A stretch of DNA of 64,000 nucleotides from Climacium dendroides (lineage: Eukaryota; Streptophyta; Bryopsida; Hypnales; Climaciaceae). Positions 60,107-64,000 of the stretch are shown here, in pieces (position 1 is the first letter of the stretch; the number at the start of each line of letters is the position of its first letter). The position numbers and the translations under genes were made by a program. The stretch is from positions 5,642,001-5,706,000 of the forward strand of contig OX467090.1 in NCBI GenBank assembly GCA_950106755.1, given 5' to 3'. The notes under the pieces were generated by a model that saw nothing but the letters and a program-made list of their open reading frames with translations, was not told the origin of the DNA and searched no databases.

Positions 60107-61086
60107 TCAACTTTCCTCCATGTACTCCATGACGAAGTGGTTCTGGGAAACGAGGGAGAACTTGATTCGCTACCCTCTGCGGATCTGATGGAACTCGGCA
60201 AACTCCCTCCAGCCCGCTCTGAAAGCTACATGAGGACTCCCACTTGTGTTCCATATTGTCACAGTGACGCTCCACAGGAGTTCTCCACCAGCATAAGAGA
60301 TTTGGGTGCGTTCGTTGAATTCTTCCGCATAGGCTTGAATGAAACTCACAGGAATACCCTAGCGACAACAAACAAATAGTCAATTATCTTTCGTTCACAT
60401 CTTCATATGTTCTTCATAGTGAATAGAAGAAGGTGATAGTGTCATTTTTCACGAATTTATCTACGGGACTTTTAAAAGCATTGAAGTCGCTAGCAGGCAC
60501 GCATATGAGAAGAAGCATCAAAGTAGATTCAAAGGAAGGAAAATGAACATGTACCTGAATAAGTGTTTATGGCCTTATTCGTTAAAATGAGACAATCTGC
60601 ACATTTTGAGACTACAACCCTAAAACAATTATAGTGATTTATCCTCGAGTCGAGGATAAGATGAGCCTGCAACCTTTGGGAAATCAAAGTTTTATATATA
60701 TATTAATACATTGAAATCTCAACTTACCAAATAGTCTTAAAATTGAACAGTTATTATGATTTATCTTCGAGTCGAGGATAAAAATGAGACTACCAAAAGT
60801 CTCAATATAACGAATATGGCCATGTTTGCACAATGTCGCAACGGAGTTTGAGTAAAAGGACACGCGCAGTGCCCATACATCGCAGAGGTAACTGTAGAGC
60901 TCCGACATTTTGGAAGAAACAACTACACAGTGAACAGTTTCATGAGGTAAGCAAATGCCAGAAGTTGAAGGAACTAACCATGGACTTCTTCGAAGTTTTC
61001 GCCATGACCTTCTCGAAGCTCTTGTCGGTGGAGTACGTACGCACTCCACTGAAGACCGTTGCCACAGCTCCTCTCCGTCGCGGCAT
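60107..61086 (-). pseudogene. Single B3-domain DNA-binding protein, broken by one TAG
   Basis: Minus-strand exons 60979-61086 (36 codons, ATG at 61086) and 60107-60358 (84 codons including the TGA), joined in phase 0 (ATG|GTTAGT donor, CTAG|GGT acceptor). The product would be about 119 residues, nearly all one B3 domain of the plant-specific type. Exon 1 ends with the first strand (FEKVM). Exon 2 reads GIPVSFIQAYAEEF, then LLWSVTVTIWNTSG, FRAGWREFAEFHQIRRG, [TAG at 60170-60172], RIKFSLVSQNHFVMEYMEES. The TAG replaces the residue after the conserved Gly (usually Asp in the GD turn), inside an otherwise intact domain. Either the gene is a recent pseudogene or the base is an assembly error or polymorphism. 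B3 proteins bind promoter DNA in the nucleus; a lone short B3 is most like the REM group. The intron holds two copies of a 21-base palindrome. Confidence 0.68.
60639..60781. repeat. Pair of 21-bp palindromes in the B3 intron
   Basis: TTATCCTCGAGTCGAGGATA (+A) at 60639-60659 and a one-change copy at 60761-60781. Each is almost perfectly self-complementary around CTCGAGTCGAG. The flanks (TATGATTTATC, GGATAANATGAG) are also partly shared, so this is a local duplication of a hairpin or dimer-binding site. Confidence 0.7.
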
Positions 61087-63187
61087 GGTCTTCGGCTTGT
61101 TTCGATGGAAGGAAGGGAAACAGACGTCACGTTGAGAGGAGCAGTCAGTGGAGGAAAGCGGAAATGCAAGTGTTTCGCTGTGAGGAAAGAGTGAGGACTA
61201 TAGGCACAACCACAACTCACTACACTGCATGAAGTGCAAAGTGATGATTTCAGTCAGATTTACAGCATTAAAGTAATGGATTTGGAAGTAATCATGACAT
61301 GGCCATCGTTTTTAAGAAAAAATATCAACTGGAGAAAACTAAGCGAAGATTTCGTTGTGCTCTTGAATCTTCTTTCGATTTCATATGAAATGATTTGCAA
61401 AATCTGAAGACCGTAACAGAAAGATACGGGACTTCAGAAGTGACTCGTTTCCAGGACGTCACATCTTCACTCTGCAAACTGTAATATCATTCAGAAGAGG
61501 AATTACCAGACGTAGGGAGTATGTCGAAAAACACGTTTGCCAGCAGTGTTTCTTCCATCAAAGAAACTATTTTGTAGAATAGGAGTGTGTTAAAGGAAAC
61601 TTGGCAGTTCCCGAAAATGATGTCTTCAACTTGGATCCGTAGTTGAAGGGAGTTTGAATCTCCAACTATCAGCCCTCGGGGTTACACATTGAATTCCAAG
61701 ATGCAGTCTCAGTTTGTAATGTTCATGTCTTCAATATGTGGACGGACCAGAGGACCGTGAAGTCCTCCCCTTTTTTTCCCCCAACTTGCACATATGTTTT
61801 TCCATTTACTTTTAGTCATTCAGGTACTTGTTTTTTTTGTGAAATTTCAATGGACGTGTTGCGCTGTATTGTATGACCACTGAGACCTTGAGTTCTCGTG
61901 ACACTGACTTGGGGATATGCACACAATGTTTGATGTCATCAGGATTTCCCGACATAGTGTAACATAGAAGTAGTTTGAACTCAGTGGGGAATTCACACAG
62001 TGTTTATAGTATGAACAGAGTTTTACACAAGTAGGTTTCCATTCAATCGTGAAGGGCAAAAGATTCTCACTTACTATTATGGTGGAAAAATTGTTTTTTT
62101 CCCAAAACTGACGGAGTGTTTGCTGTCGTCATGCTTGTCCTATCGTTTTCCGAGCATAGAACATGCAGATGATGTCATAAGTTCTACTCAGAAATTTCCG
62201 TCCACAAGGTGAAATTGAACTCAGAAGCACAAGCGACAGTAGGAGCGAAAGGAAAAAATGCAAAGTTCGGAACACCTTCACGAAAGATTGAAATCTCAGT
62301 AATGGTATGTACGTACTCATTTTTTACCTGGAAGTGGAACTTGAGAAAACGAACTTCAGCAATTGCATGTGGGTTTAGGAAAGTCAGCGGTCCCATACGT
62401 TCTAGACGGAATGATGTCGAACAAAAGCCTTATCCTTATTCAAAGAATATAGACATAATGACATATAATGTTCTGAAAAATATGGAAATATTTCAATGTT
62501 GGAATGCATTTGATTTTGTAATTTAAAAAAAAACTGTAATATTCAATAATTGTTTGAAGTTGCCTTACTAGTTCGCTAAAGAGTAAAAATGACATATTAC
62601 GCAATAACTTCTTGACAATGTAGTCACAAGCTCAGAAAACCATTCAGCCTTCAAGGTATTCCTTGGGCAAATATTGTGTAAGAAAGTGAAAGAAAAGGAA
62701 TTAAAAATTCATTTGTACTGAGCTACCTTAAATTACTATGTTGAGAGAAAACGTTTCTTTCTGTTCTAGACATTAAATCCTATATGCCTTAGGGAAAGTA
62801 ACTAAAGATTGAACTGCTATATTATATTATTTTTGAAACTTCTGTACAGTTTGGTTTAGTATTTGGAGAGAATGAGAAGCATCGTGCTTACAGTTGCAAT
62901 TCAGCATGTTCACATAACATTCTCTGGAATCCATGAAGAAATCACACCATACAAAAATAATATAACATCCATGTAATCATATGTGAATGTTACCCTCAAA
63001 AATTAAATTTCTATTTAAAATTTAAAATAATTCATAATACAATGTCTATCTCCTTCAAATTATGGAATAGCAAAAAGAACTGTAGGAATTAATGCTATGT
63101 CTAGCAATTCCTATGATGCGGGACTATTTTTTACCAATTTTTATTTTGGACATCTCAAACAAAAACTTCCATGCATTTTTTCTCTTC
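61087..63187. other. Upstream region of the B3 gene and intergenic DNA
   Basis: On the minus strand the 140 bases before the B3 start contain GTGACGTC, a core recognised by plant bZIP factors, in a C-rich stretch, and may be the promoter or leader. Further on no gene is seen; frames at 61847-62526 lack domains. Confidence 0.35.
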
Positions 63188-63190
63188 ATA

Positions 63191-63417
63191 CACTAGAAGA
63201 AACCAAAATTTTTTATGTCTAAGGGAACGGATTTTAGGTGACGTTGAAGAAAACAACCTATATTTTTTTGTCAACAATTATCTCCATTAATGTTCCATTG
63301 GACATCATTATTGACATGAAAAATACAGGTTGTTTTTTTCAACGTCACCTAAAATTCGTTCCCTTTGACGTCGGCTGTTTTTTTGAATGTCACCTAAAAC
63401 AAGGTTTTCTTATAGTG
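63191..63417. mobile_element. CACTA-type MITE, 227 bp, 3-bp target duplication
   Basis: The left end is CACTAGAAGAAACC; the right end, reverse-complemented, is CACTATAAGAAAACC. The flanking triplet is ATA on both sides (63188-63190 and 63418-63420), the 3-bp duplication used by CACTA elements. Inside, the word TTTTAGGTGACGTTGAA and its complement occur as subterminal inverted repeats, twice on the right side. No coding frame. Confidence 0.88.
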
Positions 63418-63420
63418 ATA

Positions 63421-64000
63421 CATACGTACTAGACAGAATGCTTTTGCTACATTTGTATGTTGTTGACTTAATTTTATAAAACATTTCAAGAGCAAAAGAA
63501 GTTATCCATATGATGCTTTCTTTTCCTCCCTTTCATCTTCCATCATTATTGAGACACTTTAAACCCATTCTTTTCCATGAGAAGATGGTGTTGCACATGT
63601 AAACATTGAAATGTCTCTATATTTCAAACTTTGTCTTTGACATAGAGCTACAAATCTATAAGATTGCAATACCTCATAAGATAAAAATGTTAAGATAGAA
63701 TTGTTTTCAATACATTACAGGACTAGGTTTCTTGACTGTGAGCATGTTTAACTAAAACTTGAAGGAACACAGAGTTATGAGATTTACATGTTCTTAATGG
63801 AGAATTAATGTAAGAGTTGAGGAAAAGAATAAGAAATTGAAGAAATTGAAATTTCATTCTTAGAAAATGCTTAAGCAGAAGCAGGTATAAGATAGAAGGA
63901 AAATTAGAATATTTGAAACATTTTATATGGAATTAAAATGCATGAATCCAAATGGCGACATTGTTATGAAAAGGTAACTCAGCCATGCAAAGAAAATGGA
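63421..64000. other. AT-rich intergenic DNA at the window edge
   Basis: No gene or repeat recognised. Confidence 0.5.

Noticed and set aside
28170..60358. UAG reassigned to glutamine, as in some green algae
   Set aside because: The intact LRR gene uses CAG for Gln and has no in-frame TAG. The TAG-bearing genes also carry frameshifts, TGA stops and insertions, so they look dead rather than recoded. In the algal code TAA would be as common as TAG.
43186..60637. CACTA element bounded by 43186 and the ATTATAGTG at 60629-60637
   Set aside because: The flanking triplets differ (TTT versus ATT) and the ends diverge after the first eight bases.

Overview
The window looks like nuclear DNA of a land plant with a large, repeat-rich genome. 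The evidence is GT-AG introns, a plant-type leucine-rich-repeat (LRR) protein with a signal peptide, a plant-specific B3 DNA-binding domain, telo-box motifs, and many plant-type DNA transposons and miniature inverted-repeat elements (MITEs). I cannot fix the lineage; a seedless plant such as a fern, lycophyte or moss is a guess. Most of the sequence is AT-rich and non-coding.

Layout. 1-4 kb: AT-rich DNA with three inverted-repeat elements (350-1151, 2204-2619, 3404-3553). 4.0-8.5 kb: the only clearly intact gene, a two-exon secreted LRR protein (6747-7742 joined to 8305-8541), preceded by a GC-richer stretch that may be a long 5' leader. 9-27 kb: intergenic DNA full of repeats, including TTAA-flanked elements, an MITE family with three copies, an element with a 9-bp target duplication, a likely hAT-type MITE and a long (TAC)n run. 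28.2-31.0 kb: a dead hAT transposase gene (copy 2). 36.25-42.90 kb: a second dead hAT transposase gene (copy 1), whose first intron holds an oppositely oriented, decayed mobile-element ORF (37.8-39.4 kb). 43.2-44.2 kb: a CACTA-type terminus followed by TGCGCA-rich subterminal repeats. 46.6-52.7 kb, minus strand: a decayed eight-exon gene that I read as an En/Spm (CACTA) transposon protein. Two 613-bp MITEs sit inside its exons, and a third copy lies at 53.4 kb. 55-57.6 kb, minus strand: two more exon-like segments and a telo-box. 60.1-61.1 kb, minus strand: a two-exon single-B3-domain gene with an in-frame TAG. 63.2 kb: a complete CACTA-type MITE.

Two results stand out. First, in-frame nonsense codons in the decayed genes are almost all TAG (about 20 TAG, 3 TGA, 1 TAA by my reading). 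At least one site has CAG (Gln) in the sister copy. This fits CAG-to-TAG decay at methylated CHG sites. Second, a 613-bp element family with three equal-length copies has exact 4-bp target duplications. Removing either of two copies plus one duplication restores an uninterrupted frame in the host exon, so the insertions are precise and recent relative to that gene. The 4-bp duplication points to a Sola-like or other unusual superfamily.

All family names come from reading motifs by eye; no database search was possible.
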